From Paraliobacillus sp. PM-2 (GTDB lineage Bacteria > Bacillota > Bacilli > Bacillales > Amphibacillaceae), in the NCBI RefSeq assembly GCF_001368815.1, contig NZ_CTEI01000001.1, positions 248,001 to 312,000 of the forward strand: a stretch of DNA of 64,000 bases, read 5' to 3'. The notes under the pieces were generated by a model. That model was not told where the DNA came from and ran no database searches. It was given only the letters and a program-made list of their open reading frames with translations. Shown piece after piece: positions 37,050-46,297 of the stretch. Position 1 is the first letter of the stretch. Each line of letters opens with the position of its first letter. A program made the translations under genes and the position numbers.

Positions 37050-38238
37050 TAGGATAGCGGATAAAATAACGACTCGTGTGATGTCAACATATAATCGTTT
37101 TCCGATTACATTAAAAAAAGGAAAAGGGAGTTATGTGTGGGGTCAAGATGATCAAGCTTATCTTGATTATACATCAGGGATAGCAACATGTAATTTAGGA
37201 CACGTACCAACAACGGTAAAAGCAGCAGTAGAAAATCAATTAAACGAACTATGGCATTGTTCCAATCTTTATACCATCCCTTCACAAGAAAAATTAGCTA
37301 ATCAATTAGTTGAACATACGGTATTTGATCAAGTTTTCTTTTGTAATAGTGGTGCAGAAGCAAATGAAGCAGCAATTAAAATAGCAAGACGCTATGCACA
37401 AGAAATAAACCAGTCAGATAAATATGAAATTGTAACATTCAATCAATCGTTTCATGGACGTACCTTAGCTACCCTTTCGGCAACCGGACAAACAAAAATT
37501 CAAGCTGGTTTTCAGCCACTAATGCCTGGTTTCAGGTATCTTCCTTATAATGATAAGGACGCTTTAGCAGATCTGATTCGACCAGAAACTTGTGCTGTTT
37601 TATTAGAACTCGTACAAGGCGAAGGTGGTGTAATTCCAGCCGGTCTTACTTGGGTGAAAGAGGTTGTACGTTTATGTAAAGAAAATAATGTATTAGTAAT
37701 AATTGATGAAATTCAAACAGGTATGGGACGAACGGGTTCTCTTTTTGCTTATGAAAAGTACCAGATCGAACCAGATGTTATTAGCGTTGCAAAAGGGTTA
37801 GGCTCGGGATTTCCTATTGGTGCGATTTTAGCCAAGAACTACGTTGCAGAAGCATTTCAGCCGGGTTCACACGGGAGCACATTTGGAGGGAATCCAGTGG
37901 CAACTACAGCAGGGTTGGAAACTTTACGGACTATGATGGATACTGATCTATTAACAGAGGTTGAAGCTAAAATAGCATATCTATGGTCCGGATTAGAAAG
38001 TTTAGCAAATAAGACATCAGAAATTAAAGAAATAAGAGGAAAAGGATTTTTAATTGGGATAGAGGTAGAAGGAAAAGCCATTGATTATGTAACGAAAGCA
38101 AGGGAAAATCACCAATTACTAATACTAGTGGCTGGTGACCACGTTATTCGTATTCTACCACCTTTAACGACAACCATAGAAGAGATAGATCGAGCACTTT
38201 GTAAACTAGAAGCATTATTTGAAATTACTAGTTGTTGA
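37042..38238 (+). CDS. argD: Acetylornithine aminotransferase
   Basis: 398 residues. Class III aminotransferase with FCNSGAEANEAAIKIARRY, VIIDEIQTGMGRTG and the PLP lysine in ISVAKGLGSGFPIGA. It converts N-acetylglutamate semialdehyde to N-acetylornithine. It overlaps argB by eight bases and ends the cluster: unlike B. subtilis, neither carAB nor argF follows. Confidence 0.95.
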   Translation: MSDRIADKITTRVMSTYNRFPITLKKGKGSYVWGQDDQAYLDYTSGIATCNLGHVPTTVKAAVENQLNELWHCSNLYTIPSQEKLANQLVEHTVFDQVFFCNSGAEANEAAIKIARRYAQEINQSDKYEIVTFNQSFHGRTLATLSATGQTKIQAGFQPLMPGFRYLPYNDKDALADLIRPETCAVLLELVQGEGGVIPAGLTWVKEVVRLCKENNVLVIIDEIQTGMGRTGSLFAYEKYQIEPDVISVAKGLGSGFPIGAILAKNYVAEAFQPGSHGSTFGGNPVATTAGLETLRTMMDTDLLTEVEAKIAYLWSGLESLANKTSEIKEIRGKGFLIGIEVEGKAIDYVTKARENHQLLILVAGDHVIRILPPLTTTIEEIDRALCKLEALFEITSC

Positions 38239-38299
38239 CAAGGAATAACTAGATCGATATAATTACTTGAGTAAATGGATACATTCCGTTTCATATACG

Positions 38300-38386
38300 G
38301 GAGAGGTTCTTAGCAATAAACCCTCTATAAAAAACTAAGGACATATGACGTGATCAAGCCATATCCTTAGGAATGGCTTTTTTTTA
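38300..38386 (+). ncRNA. preQ1-I riboswitch with terminator
   Basis: GAGAGGTTCTTAGC, CCCTCTATAAAA and AACTAAGG (38301-38340) match the class I preQ1 aptamer: an AGAGG/CCTCT stem with an A-rich tail forming the pseudoknot. Downstream, AAGCCAT (38356-38362) pairs with ATGGCTT (38373-38379), followed by eight T, as terminator. CTAAGGA (38335-38341) can instead pair with TCCTTAG (38364-38370) as antiterminator. High preQ1 should therefore stop transcription of queF. Confidence 0.93.
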
Positions 38387-38422
38387 TGGAAAATTTTAAT
38401 AATAAAAAAGGAGGCTACCAAT

Positions 38423-38920
38423 ATGGCAGGAAGAAAAGATGAAGATTTACAAGATCTTTCCTTGTTAGGCAGCCAAGGAACAGATTATCATTTTGATTAT
38501 ACACCGGAAGTTCTTGAAACATTTGATAATAAACATCCAAATCGAGAGTATTTTGTAAAATTTAACTGTCCAGAGTTTACTACACTTTGCCCGAAAACGA
38601 GACAGCCGGATTTTGGTGCGGTTTATATTAGTTATATTCCGGGAGAAAAGATGGTCGAAAGTAAGTCATTAAAGCTTTACTTATTTAGTTTCCGTAATCA
38701 TGGGGATTTTCATGAGGATAGTATGAATATTATTATGAATGATCTCATTGACTTAATGGATCCACAATATATTGAAGTGTGGGGGAAGTTCACTCCAAGA
38801 GGTGGTATTTCCATTGATCCATATTGTAATTATGGAAAACCTGGTACTAAATTTGAGCAAATGGCTACACACCGTCTAATGAATCACGATATGTACCCTG
38901 AGAAAATTGACAATCGCTAA
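38423..38920 (+). CDS. queF: NADPH-dependent 7-cyano-7-deazaguanine reductase
   Basis: 165 residues, standard for the short QueF. The catalytic cysteine region [19 protein letters not shown] and the specificity motif [21 protein letters not shown] are unmistakable. It reduces preQ0 to preQ1, the queuosine precursor. It is directly behind a preQ1-I riboswitch and 54 bases before a queuosine-precursor transporter. AAAGGAGG precedes the ATG. Confidence 0.97.
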   Translation: MAGRKDEDLQDLSLLGSQGTDYHFDYTPEVLETFDNKHPNREYFVKFNCPEFTTLCPKTRQPDFGAVYISYIPGEKMVESKSLKLYLFSFRNHGDFHEDSMNIIMNDLIDLMDPQYIEVWGKFTPRGGISIDPYCNYGKPGTKFEQMATHRLMNHDMYPEKIDNR

Positions 38921-38974
38921 TGAGGGTTAGCGCAAAGAATCTCCTTTTCCAATTATAAAAAAGGAGAATTAATT

Positions 38975-39610
38975 ATGTTTATCTATTTAAATGGCTTATT
39001 TGTAGGTCTATTGATTTTATCGAATATTATTGCTGTAAAATTAATTACTATCGGAGATTTTGTTCTACCTGGAGCTGCAATCGTATATGTTGTAACTTAT
39101 TTAATAACAGATGTAATTGGTGAAGTTTATGGTAAAGAAGCAGCAATGAAGACAGTTCGTGCCGGATTTGTTACCCAAATCATTGCTTTGCTCTTTGTAT
39201 TTGCATCGATACACTTACCGGCAGCTTCTGCATTTGGTATGCAAACTGAGTTCGAAATGATTTTAGGCGGAAGTTTCCGTGTCATGTTTGCTAGTTTACT
39301 TGCTTATTTAGTCAGTCAACATATAGATGTTACGATCTTTCACAAATTGAAACAGCGTCATGGTGATAAGAAGTTGTGGTTGCGTAATAATTTGTCCACC
39401 ATATCTAGTCAGCTACTAGATACAAGTATCTTTATCGTTGTTGCATTTGTCGGAATGGTTCCAACGAATGTATTAATAGGGATGATTGTAACACAGTATG
39501 TCTTTAAATTTATTGTTGCGATTGTAGACACACCAATAACGTATTTGCTTGTTCGATTAGCGAAAAAGGAAAAAGAACAAACTAGCAAAACCGAATACCT
39601 TGTAAGTTAA
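38975..39610 (+). CDS. Queuosine precursor transporter (VUT family, YhhQ-like)
   Basis: 211 residues, six transmembrane segments. LVGLLILSNIIAVKLI-like N-terminus, YVVTYLITDVIGEVYGKEAA and LDTSIFIVVAFVGMVP are hallmarks of the YhhQ/DUF165 family that imports preQ0/preQ1. Operon with queF under the preQ1 riboswitch strongly supports this role. A terminator follows at 39690. Confidence 0.93.
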   Translation: MFIYLNGLFVGLLILSNIIAVKLITIGDFVLPGAAIVYVVTYLITDVIGEVYGKEAAMKTVRAGFVTQIIALLFVFASIHLPAASAFGMQTEFEMILGGSFRVMFASLLAYLVSQHIDVTIFHKLKQRHGDKKLWLRNNLSTISSQLLDTSIFIVVAFVGMVPTNVLIGMIVTQYVFKFIVAIVDTPITYLLVRLAKKEKEQTSKTEYLVS

Positions 39611-39689
39611 AGGGAAAAAGTGTGAAGTATATTACTAAGTAACAAACTTTCACATATCCCCCCTTTTTAAGGGACGCATTTTATCTACA

Positions 39690-39716
39690 CACCTCAAATA
39701 CGAGGTGTTTTTTTTA
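39690..39716 (+). terminator. Terminator of the queF operon
   Basis: ACACCTC pairs with GAGGTGT over a six-base loop, followed by eight T. Confidence 0.85.
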
Positions 39717-39938
39717 TGTCTTTTTTACTTTGAATTAGATACGCATAAATTACTGTCTTTAAATAAAAAAGTATTATAAAATAGTTCAAAAATATCTTCA
39801 TTAATTGCTCAACTTTCGCAGAGTAAAATTGGCAAATAAGCCTCGATATAACTAGGAAGTCTCACAGTCCAAAGGTAAAGTTGACTTCGACTTAACTGTT
39901 TGTTTTTCTACTTTGTTTATTTTTTCGAAACCCACTAC
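39717..39938. other. Non-coding spacer before repeat copy A
   Basis: No open frame with a ribosome binding site and no recognisable element. The composition is AT-rich like the neighbouring chromosome. Confidence 0.4.
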
Positions 39939-40060
39939 GGAAGCAGATGGGCTCCCTTTCTACAGGCACGGCTTCAGCTAAGTTATTCAAGCAAAGCCCG
40001 CTTGAATAACTGGATCTTCAGCCCGTGCTGTTCCTGCTAGAGTGTCGCCCATCTGCTTCC
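39939..40060 (-). repeat. Structured palindromic repeat, copy A
   Basis: 122 bases. Outer arms GGAAGCAGATGGGC (39939-39952) and GCCCATCTGCTTCC (40047-40060) are perfectly complementary. A central hairpin pairs AGTTATTCAAGC (39981-39992) with GCTTGAATAACT (40000-40011). Read on the minus strand it carries the family blocks AGGAACAGCACGGGCTGAAG and GCTGAAGCCGTGCCTGTAG also found in copies B and C, here in the opposite orientation. Confidence 0.8.
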
Positions 40061-40180
40061 TCCGTTAATTTAGGAAGATTGTCAAGCACTATAACAGATA
40101 TAATACAAACGCCATATAGCCAACGACCAGTACTTGTTTTTTGGTGAGAAAGTTGAGTTAATTAGTAAACTTCCTAACTT

Positions 40181-40794
40181 GTGATAGAGCCGTATTTTCA
40201 TAAATTAATTGTTAATGAAGCACAAAGTAATAATGAAATAGAAGGTATACGTAGTACTAAAAAAGAATTAAAAGAAGTATTAGATGATTTAATAAGACCA
40301 GAAAAAAATACAAGCGTTTTAAAGGGCTTATGGAACTGATGGAACTTTCTGATAAACCAAGGTATAAGGTAAATCAAATCATACGTAATTTGGAAGAAAG
40401 AGATTATGTTAAAACAGTTAAACAAAGACCGATGTCAGAGAAGGGGAATTTTATGTTTATTGATACACTGAAAAATACATTTACAGATTATGATGTTGTG
40501 AGAAATAGCGAACATAATGTAGAAGATGTTTATAACTTAGTTAAGGAAAATAAATATTTTTTAGAAAATACACAAAGTCAAGATATTTCTCTTCAAGAAT
40601 GCTACGAAGATATTACTGATCTCCCCCCTGGGAAAGATATTTCAAGCAAAACCTACATTTCATTTTATCAAAATAATAAATGTGCCTGTGTAATTGATTT
40701 TATTATGAACTATCCTGTAATTGATACTGGATATATTGGTCTTTTTATCATCGCTACTAATATGCATGGAAAAGAAACGGGTTCGTTGAAGTGA
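40181..40794 (+). pseudogene. Decayed Fic-domain and GNAT gene fragments
   Basis: From 40181 a frame reads LIVNEAQSNNEIEGIRSTKKE, an N-terminal Fic-domain segment, then stops at TGA 40337. A second frame begins at 40330; from ATG 40453, behind AGAAGGGG, it looks like the N-terminal 113 residues of a GNAT acetyltransferase, ending YIGLFIIATNMHGKETGS, at the acetyl-CoA loop, with the C-terminal part lost. The stretch between is unassigned. The region is a mosaic of broken genes next to repeat copy A, probably a recombination scar. Confidence 0.6.
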
Positions 40795-41098
40795 AGAGAA
40801 GCTCAAAAGAAAGTGAAGGTGAATTTTATGAAATAATTACTCTAAAGAAAGTCTTGTAGACCACAGTGACAACTTAGCAATCTTTTTTTAATTTGGGGAT
40901 GAATTATACTTTTATCTAAAAAGAAAGGACATGAAAGGAATTGGGTATATTAAAATATAATAATTATTTATTGATAAACAATAATAATTGTATTAGGATT
41001 ATACTATCGATAAATAAATGGGGTGCTTTTTTATTGAGCGAGGACTGCCTTTATAACCTTTAGAAAAATCCATGTATTTAGAATAAGGGGGGATATCA
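40795..41098. other. Intergenic spacer after the GNAT remnant
   Basis: 304 AT-rich bases with several short TAATAATTAT-like repeats and no credible coding frame. It contains the AGGGGGG ribosome binding site of the next gene at its end. Confidence 0.4.
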
Positions 41099-41386
41099 TT
41101 GGCAAAGATTTTGATGATCTTAACTATACCGTTGATAGCTATTCACATGTTGATTCTTTACTTTTGGATATTTGATTGGAGACAATTAGTAACACAAGTA
41201 GGCATGATTTCGTGGATGGGCACAATCATATTAGGAATACTATTTTCTTTATTCTTTCGAAGTATTACGGTTAAAGGAAGATTATTTCAACTACTAAGAA
41301 GTGTGTTGTTTTGGACAACTGTGATAACAATCTTATTAGGTCTATTTGCTTTAATCATTGAAGCAATTACAAGTTCAATGCCTTAA
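41099..41386 (+). CDS. Small four-helix membrane protein
   Basis: 95 residues from TTG 41099, supported by AAGGGGGGAT just upstream. Nearly the whole chain is hydrophobic: segments LMILTIPLIAIHMLILYFWIF, ISWMGTIILGILFSLFF and LFWTTVITILLGLFALII. No motif or family recognised. Followed by another small membrane-protein gene with its own promoter. Confidence 0.55.
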   Translation: MAKILMILTIPLIAIHMLILYFWIFDWRQLVTQVGMISWMGTIILGILFSLFFRSITVKGRLFQLLRSVLFWTTVITILLGLFALIIEAITSSMP

Positions 41387-41456
41387 ATTAAAGGAGATTT
41401 CATTTAAAGCGTCCACTTAATAATTTTCGTGCGATGAAAAAAGGTCCACACGTGTT

Positions 41457-41484
41457 TTGATTGGAAAATGAAGTTTGGTATAAT
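41457..41484 (+). promoter_or_regulatory. Sigma-A-type promoter
   Basis: TTGATT (41457-41462) and TATAAT (41479-41484) separated by 16 bases, 33 bases upstream of the 84-residue membrane-protein gene. Confidence 0.55.
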
Positions 41485-41516
41485 ATGGAGAGAGATGCAA
41501 AATTGGAGGGGCTTGC

Positions 41517-41771
41517 ATGGATGAGGATCTTGAAAAGGTTAGAAAGCGTGTTGAAAAACGTCTTGAACAGTATGACAACACCGACAACGAAGGTAAGCCG
41601 TTTAATGATGCTATGAATCATTTGCAAAGCATTGAAGGTTACCCGTCTACAAATCTCCGGCAATTCAATAGCAGAAGCTTACCGTTGCCAATCCGAATTA
41701 TCGGCTATGTTCTGTGTGGATTTATCGGGTTGAGTGTTCTTATTATAATCGTATTTACTCTGATCCCTTGA
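41517..41771 (+). CDS. Small single-pass membrane protein
   Basis: 84 residues. A charged N-terminal half (DLEKVRKRVEKRLEQYDN) precedes a C-terminal transmembrane helix (IIGYVLCGFIGLSVLIIIVF). Strong TTGGAGGGG ribosome binding site and a good promoter upstream. No family recognised. Predicted to face the cytoplasm with its N-terminus. Confidence 0.65.
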   Translation: MDEDLEKVRKRVEKRLEQYDNTDNEGKPFNDAMNHLQSIEGYPSTNLRQFNSRSLPLPIRIIGYVLCGFIGLSVLIIIVFTLIP

Positions 41772-42066
41772 TAAAGGTTTATTGCAATAAAACGTTTGGT
41801 TGCTTAATTGATAAAACAACCTCTCTATACAATAGAAAACACTACATATACTTTTTCAAAAGATAAAGAATAAACAAAACATGACAAAAGAAAGATTATT
41901 TATGATAACGTAATACTAAGAGGATAATTATTCATTGTTAGATTAATCTAATTTAGTTAAAAAAATGTGTATAGTTTATACTTTTAAAGTGTGCATCAAT
42001 AGAAAGCGTGTTAAATTATTAAGATTTAACAACGCAAAAACAATCATTCATTCTAGGAGGAAGAAC

Positions 42067-43068
42067 ATGGTAGATACATTCCGTGCATATCAGTTAACAA
42101 AAGAAAATGAAAAGGTAGTAGGGGTTGTAAAAGAACTTACAATAGATGATTTACCTGAAGGTGAAGTCTTAATTAAAGTACACTATTCAAGTGTCAATTA
42201 TAAAGATGCGATGGCAAATACCGATAATAGTGCGATTGTAAAAAAATATCCTTTCATTCCTGGTATCGATCTTGTGGGTGAAGTAGTGGAATCGGCCGAT
42301 GATCAATTTGAAGAAGGGGATCAAGTCATTGCAACAAGCTATAATATTGGCGTATCACATGATGGTGGATTTAGTGAATATGCAAGGGTTTCTTCTGCGT
42401 GGGTGCTTCCTTTACCAGAAGGTCTAACAATGAAGGAAGCCATGTTATACGGTACGGCTGGTTTTACTGCAGCACTCTCCGTTGATCGTCTAGAGCGAAA
42501 TGGACTAACTCCAAATCAAGGGGAGGTATTAGTCACTGGCGCAACAGGTGGCGTAGGTAGCTTTGCAATTGCTATGCTAGCTAAAAGAGGATATCGTGTT
42601 ACTGCTAGCTCTGGAAAGGAAGAGGCGGTAAGTTTTCTAAAATCCATTGGTGCAAAAGAAGTGATTGGAAGAAATGATGTATATGAAGAAAAGGTCCGCG
42701 CATTAGATAAACAAAAATGGAGTGCAGCAGTTGATCCAGTTGGTGGACAAACCCTTGCTGCTATTTTAAGTAAATTAAACTATGATGGAGCGGTTGCTGT
42801 CAGTGGCTTAACTGGTGGCATAAAAGTACCAACATCTGTCTATCCCTTTATTTTACGAGGTGTTAGCTTGTTAGGTGTAGATTCTGTTTATACACCAATG
42901 AGCAAAAGAAAAGAGATTTGGAATCGTATGGCTACCGATCTGAAACCAGCTACAGATGTATTAGATACGATTATGCATAAAGAGATTTCATTAGACCAAC
43001 TATCAGAAGTGCTACCAACATTACTCGAAGGGAAATCATTGGGACGTATTATTGTTCGTGTACAGTAA
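42067..43068 (+). CDS. AcuI/YhdH-type NADPH-dependent quinone oxidoreductase
   Basis: 333 residues from ATG 42067 (TAGGAGG before it). Medium-chain dehydrogenase fold without the structural zinc: YSSVNYKDAMANT, PFIPGIDLVGEVVES, the NADPH loop VLVTGATGGVGSFAIAMLAK and SGLTGGIKVPTSVYPFILRG match the acrylyl-CoA reductase/YhdH (Bacillus YhfP) group. Likely reduces an enoyl-CoA or quinone. The sirtuin gene follows after 35 bases. Confidence 0.92.
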   Translation: MVDTFRAYQLTKENEKVVGVVKELTIDDLPEGEVLIKVHYSSVNYKDAMANTDNSAIVKKYPFIPGIDLVGEVVESADDQFEEGDQVIATSYNIGVSHDGGFSEYARVSSAWVLPLPEGLTMKEAMLYGTAGFTAALSVDRLERNGLTPNQGEVLVTGATGGVGSFAIAMLAKRGYRVTASSGKEEAVSFLKSIGAKEVIGRNDVYEEKVRALDKQKWSAAVDPVGGQTLAAILSKLNYDGAVAVSGLTGGIKVPTSVYPFILRGVSLLGVDSVYTPMSKRKEIWNRMATDLKPATDVLDTIMHKEISLDQLSEVLPTLLEGKSLGRIIVRVQ

Positions 43069-43103
43069 TACATCGTCGTTTAATAGGAGTAAGAGGTGAT
43101 TAT

Positions 43104-43838
43104 ATGTCGCAAGCAGAAGAACTTGCTGTTATGATGAAAAATTCAAACAGAATCACGTTTCTCACGGGTGCTGGTGTATCGACTGCAAGTGGTATTCCAG
43201 ATTTCAGATCTACCAATGGTTTGTGGACGGAAGACAAGTCACGCGAATATTATATGTCACGTCAATATTTTATGAAGAATCCAGAAGATTTTTGGCACAA
43301 ATATAAAGAAATCTTTCGGGTGAAGATTCTAAAAAATTATCAACCAAACAAAGTACATTTGTTTTTGAAAGCGTTGGAAGACCAAGGAAAAGATATAACC
43401 ATTATTACGCAAAATGTAGATGGTTTACACGGACATGCTGGAAATCAACATGTTTTGGAATATCACGGGAATTTGAATACTGCTACTTGCCCGATGTGTC
43501 AAACAACCTACGAATTAGATTATTTATTACATTCTTATGTGCCATTATGTAATCAAAATGGCTGTGGAGATGTACTAAAACCAGATATTGTGCTTTTTGG
43601 TGATCCAATCACACTCCATGAGCAAGCAGTGTATGCAATTAGACAAAGTGATTTAGTTGTTGTATTAGGAACCTCTTTAATGGTAACTCCTTTTAGTTTA
43701 TTACCTTACACGGCTGCAGAAATGAAGATACCAATAGCATTAATCAATAGAGACGCTACACCTATGGACGGGTTGTTTAATTGGATCATTCATGACGATC
43801 TACTAAACACGATGGAAAAAATAAAAGGCACGATGTAA
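43104..43838 (+). CDS. NAD-dependent protein deacylase (sirtuin)
   Basis: 244 residues. FLTGAGVSTASGIPDFRS, TQNVDGLHGHAG and the catalytic histidine in VLEYHGNL are sirtuin motifs; the zinc site is CPMC...CNQNGC. It removes acetyl groups from lysines with NAD, as SrtN does for acetyl-CoA synthetase in B. subtilis. GAGGTG before the ATG. Likely co-transcribed with the AcuI-like gene. Confidence 0.95.
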   Translation: MSQAEELAVMMKNSNRITFLTGAGVSTASGIPDFRSTNGLWTEDKSREYYMSRQYFMKNPEDFWHKYKEIFRVKILKNYQPNKVHLFLKALEDQGKDITIITQNVDGLHGHAGNQHVLEYHGNLNTATCPMCQTTYELDYLLHSYVPLCNQNGCGDVLKPDIVLFGDPITLHEQAVYAIRQSDLVVVLGTSLMVTPFSLLPYTAAEMKIPIALINRDATPMDGLFNWIIHDDLLNTMEKIKGTM

Positions 43839-43855
43839 ACCTTTTTTAAAAAAAG

Positions 43856-43908
43856 TAGTAGGGATAGATGGACCGTAATAATTATTTCCCATCTATCCTG
43901 CTATTTTA
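43856..43908. terminator. Hairpin between convergent genes
   Basis: TAGTAGGGATAGATGG pairs with CCATCTATCCTGCTA over a 16-base loop, with T-rich tails in both directions; it separates the sirtuin and YjbQ genes. Confidence 0.7.
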
Positions 43909-43912
43909 TTAC

Positions 43913-44314
43913 TTATCCCTCTATAACTTTCACATGATACCTTCGATTTCTAGGTCCATCAAATTCACAGAAATAAATCCCTTGCCACGTACCAAGTATT
44001 AGTGTTTTGTTTGATAGAATCATCGTTTGGGCATGGCCAACTGTACTTGCCTTTAGATGTGCGGCTGTATTCCCTTCCATGTGCAAATCTTTTGAATGTT
44101 CCCATGGGTAGACCTCATCTAATCTTCTTAAAAAATCAGTTTTTACATCTGGATCAGCATTTTCATTTACAGTGATTCCTGCTGTGGTGTGCATGGAAGA
44201 AATAATTACAATACCGTTACTTATTTCCTGTTCCATTAGCCATTGATTAATTTCTGATGTAATATCAATCATTTGATCATGAGCATTTGTTCGTAAAGAA
44301 AAAGTGTGTTCCAC
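43913..44314 (-). CDS. YjbQ/UPF0047 family protein
   Basis: About 133 residues from GTG 44314, ten bases after AAAGGA; a TTG at 44335 is an alternative. The family core is clear: [50 protein letters not shown] and [19 protein letters not shown]. Members complement thiamine-phosphate synthase mutants weakly, but the true function is unknown. Convergent with the sirtuin gene. Confidence 0.9.
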   Translation of the reverse strand: MEHTFSLRTNAHDQMIDITSEINQWLMEQEISNGIVIISSMHTTAGITVNENADPDVKTDFLRRLDEVYPWEHSKDLHMEGNTAAHLKASTVGHAQTMILSNKTLILGTWQGIYFCEFDGPRNRRYHVKVIEG

Positions 44315-44335
44315 TAAAATCCCGTCCTTTCTCAA

Positions 44336-44539
44336 ACATCTTTTGTTATTAGTCTACTAAAAAAATCAAATATGTTAAAATAACTTAAAAGAAAACGTTT
44401 GTTATTTTTCAGAAAAGGAATAAGATAATAAATCCTGAATTATTCATAGAAAATGTATATTTAAGTTTAGTCTCCTTGATAATAGTGTGTATTACATCAA
44501 GGGTGTGTTCACCTAAAAAGTGAAAGACATAATTTGTTA
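44336..44539. other. Intergenic spacer before repeat copy B
   Basis: About 200 AT-rich bases. CCTTGAT and ATCAAGG near 44473-44502 could form a hairpin with a 15-base loop, without a T tail. No gene seen. Confidence 0.4.
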
Positions 44540-44665
44540 GTAATCTGTAGATATGAAGACTCCTACGGGAACAGCACGAGCTGAAGATCCACTCCGTAAA
44601 GCGTTTTTTGCTTTACGGAGTTAGCTGAATCCGTGCCCGTGGAAAGCGAAGTATCTACAGATTAC
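44540..44665 (+). repeat. Structured palindromic repeat, copy B
   Basis: 126 bases. Outer arms GTAATCTGTAGATA (44540-44553) and TATCTACAGATTAC (44652-44665) pair perfectly. Inside, TCC/GGA, ACGGG (44565-44569)/CCCGT (44636-44640) and CACG/CGTG pair with symmetric internal loops that contain AGCTGAA on both sides. The centre is a perfect 11-pair hairpin, CTCCGTAAAGC/GCTTTACGGAG. Same internal blocks as copies A and C, different arms. Confidence 0.85.
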
Positions 44666-44720
44666 GGAGGCATTTACTTTTACTGTGAATAATCCGGATA
44701 AATGCAGGAAGGATGATTAG

Positions 44721-45101
44721 ATGACACGTAAAGCAATTCAAACAAATAAAGCACCGCAAGCTATTGGACCTTATTCACAAGCCATTGATTTAGGAGAACT
44801 TGTTCTTGTTTCAGGTCAAATTCCATTAAATCCAGAAACCATGCAGGTGGTAGAAGGTGATGTAGTAGCACAAACGAATCAAGTAATGCGTAATTTAGAA
44901 GCTATTTTAGAAGAAGCGGGATTAACTTTTGAACATGTTGCCAAGTTTACCATTTATATTACGAATATGGATGATTTCGCTAAGATAAATGAAGCATATG
45001 CAAAATATTTAACAGAGCCATATCCTGCAAGAGCAACAGTAGAAGTAAGCAAATTACCTAAGGGAGTTAATGTAGAAATGGATGTTATCGCTAAACGATA
45101 A
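44721..45101 (+). CDS. ridA: RidA family enamine/imine deaminase
   Basis: 126 residues. IGPYSQAIDLGELVLVSGQIP, the active-site arginine in YPARATVEVSKLPKG and VEMDVIAKR are RidA/YabJ motifs. It hydrolyses reactive enamine/imine intermediates from PLP enzymes such as threonine dehydratase. GGAAGGATG precedes the ATG. Monocistronic with a strong terminator. Confidence 0.95.
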   Translation: MTRKAIQTNKAPQAIGPYSQAIDLGELVLVSGQIPLNPETMQVVEGDVVAQTNQVMRNLEAILEEAGLTFEHVAKFTIYITNMDDFAKINEAYAKYLTEPYPARATVEVSKLPKGVNVEMDVIAKR

Positions 45102-45161
45102 TGATTCTAAAATTAAAAATAAATAGAGTACATGATTAGCAGATCGTTTTCTATCCTATAA

Positions 45162-45218
45162 GCAAAAGAGTAAAACTGTATCGAAAACAGTCGATAAAAG
45201 TTTTACTCTTTTGCTTAT
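45162..45218 (+). terminator. Long terminator hairpin after ridA
   Basis: AGCAAAAGAGTAAAACT pairs with AGTTTTACTCTTTTGCT, 17 pairs, around a 21-base loop that can itself fold (ATCG...CGAT). Confidence 0.75.
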
Positions 45219-45370
45219 AAATAACCTTAACGTATAGTAAACTATGTATGTGGTTATTTATTCCATTAATGTTTACATGTTGTTTGCAATATAGTAAAAA
45301 TAGGGTTTTTCACCATGGTAGATTAACAATATCATAGGGAAAACAGATATATAAAAGGAGATTAAATACA

Positions 45371-46267
45371 ATGAAACCATTTAAATTAATCATTGCCGTT
45401 TTAGTTATTGTATTGCTCAGTTCTGCCACAAATGTAGTAGCTAATGATGATAGTATTAATGAGAAGAATGGCGTGCCACGTGTTGTTTTTGGGGATGCAC
45501 TTTCTGATGCTCAAAAACAAACAGTAAGAGAACTATTAGATGTAACAGACAATAATGCTGTCCAGGAATATATAGTAACAGGAGAAGATTTGGCTAATTA
45601 TATTGGCGGTGATCCAAGCTCAAACATGTATTCTTCCGCTAAAATAACAAGAAAAAATAAAGGGTTTGGCTTAGTAATAAATGTGGTTAATGATGATAAT
45701 ATAACAGAAGTAACGAAAGAAATGTATGCCAATGCATTATTAACCGCAGGTGTAGAAAACGCAGAAGTTGATGTTGCTTCACCTGTGAAGGTAAGTGGGC
45801 ATTCAGCGCTAACCGGGATATACAAAGCATTTAATGTCGATGGAGAGTCATTGGATAGAGATCGAATGGAAGTGGCTAACGAGGAATTAGAAATTGCTAC
45901 CGATCTTGCTAATAACGAGGGAATTGATCAAGAAAAAGTAAGTGAATTACTTACAGAGATTAAACAAAAAATTTCGGAACAAAACCCTGCTTCAAAAGAA
46001 GAAGTAGAAAAAATTGTGAAAGATCAACTAGAGGAGCTTAATATTCAACTGAGCAAAGAAGACATGGAGACATTAACCAATCTATTTAATAAAATGAAAG
46101 ATATTAATATTGATTTTGGCAAGGTGACTAGCCAATTGGAAGATATCGCAAAAAACATAAAAGATAGAATTTCTGATGTAGCAAACGACCCTGGTTTTTG
46201 GGAAGGTGTAAAAAAATTTTTTGCTAGTATTATTGATGGATTAAAAAATATTTTTGCTTCGGAGTAA
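45371..46267 (+). CDS. DUF1002 secreted protein (YpuA-like)
   Basis: 298 residues. A signal peptide (FKLIIAVLVIVLLSSATNVVA) is followed by the DUF1002 domain (RVVFGDALSDAQKQTVRELLD, VNDDNITEVTKEMYANALLTAGVENAEV, SGHSALTGIYKAF) and a helical tail. Exported proteins of this family in Bacillus have no assigned function. AAAAGGAG precedes the ATG. The next gene follows after 30 bases and is probably in the same operon. Confidence 0.88.
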   Translation: MKPFKLIIAVLVIVLLSSATNVVANDDSINEKNGVPRVVFGDALSDAQKQTVRELLDVTDNNAVQEYIVTGEDLANYIGGDPSSNMYSSAKITRKNKGFGLVINVVNDDNITEVTKEMYANALLTAGVENAEVDVASPVKVSGHSALTGIYKAFNVDGESLDRDRMEVANEELEIATDLANNEGIDQEKVSELLTEIKQKISEQNPASKEEVEKIVKDQLEELNIQLSKEDMETLTNLFNKMKDINIDFGKVTSQLEDIAKNIKDRISDVANDPGFWEGVKKFFASIIDGLKNIFASE

Positions 46268-46297
46268 GCCTCAAGCGTTAAAGTAGGAGGTAAATGG

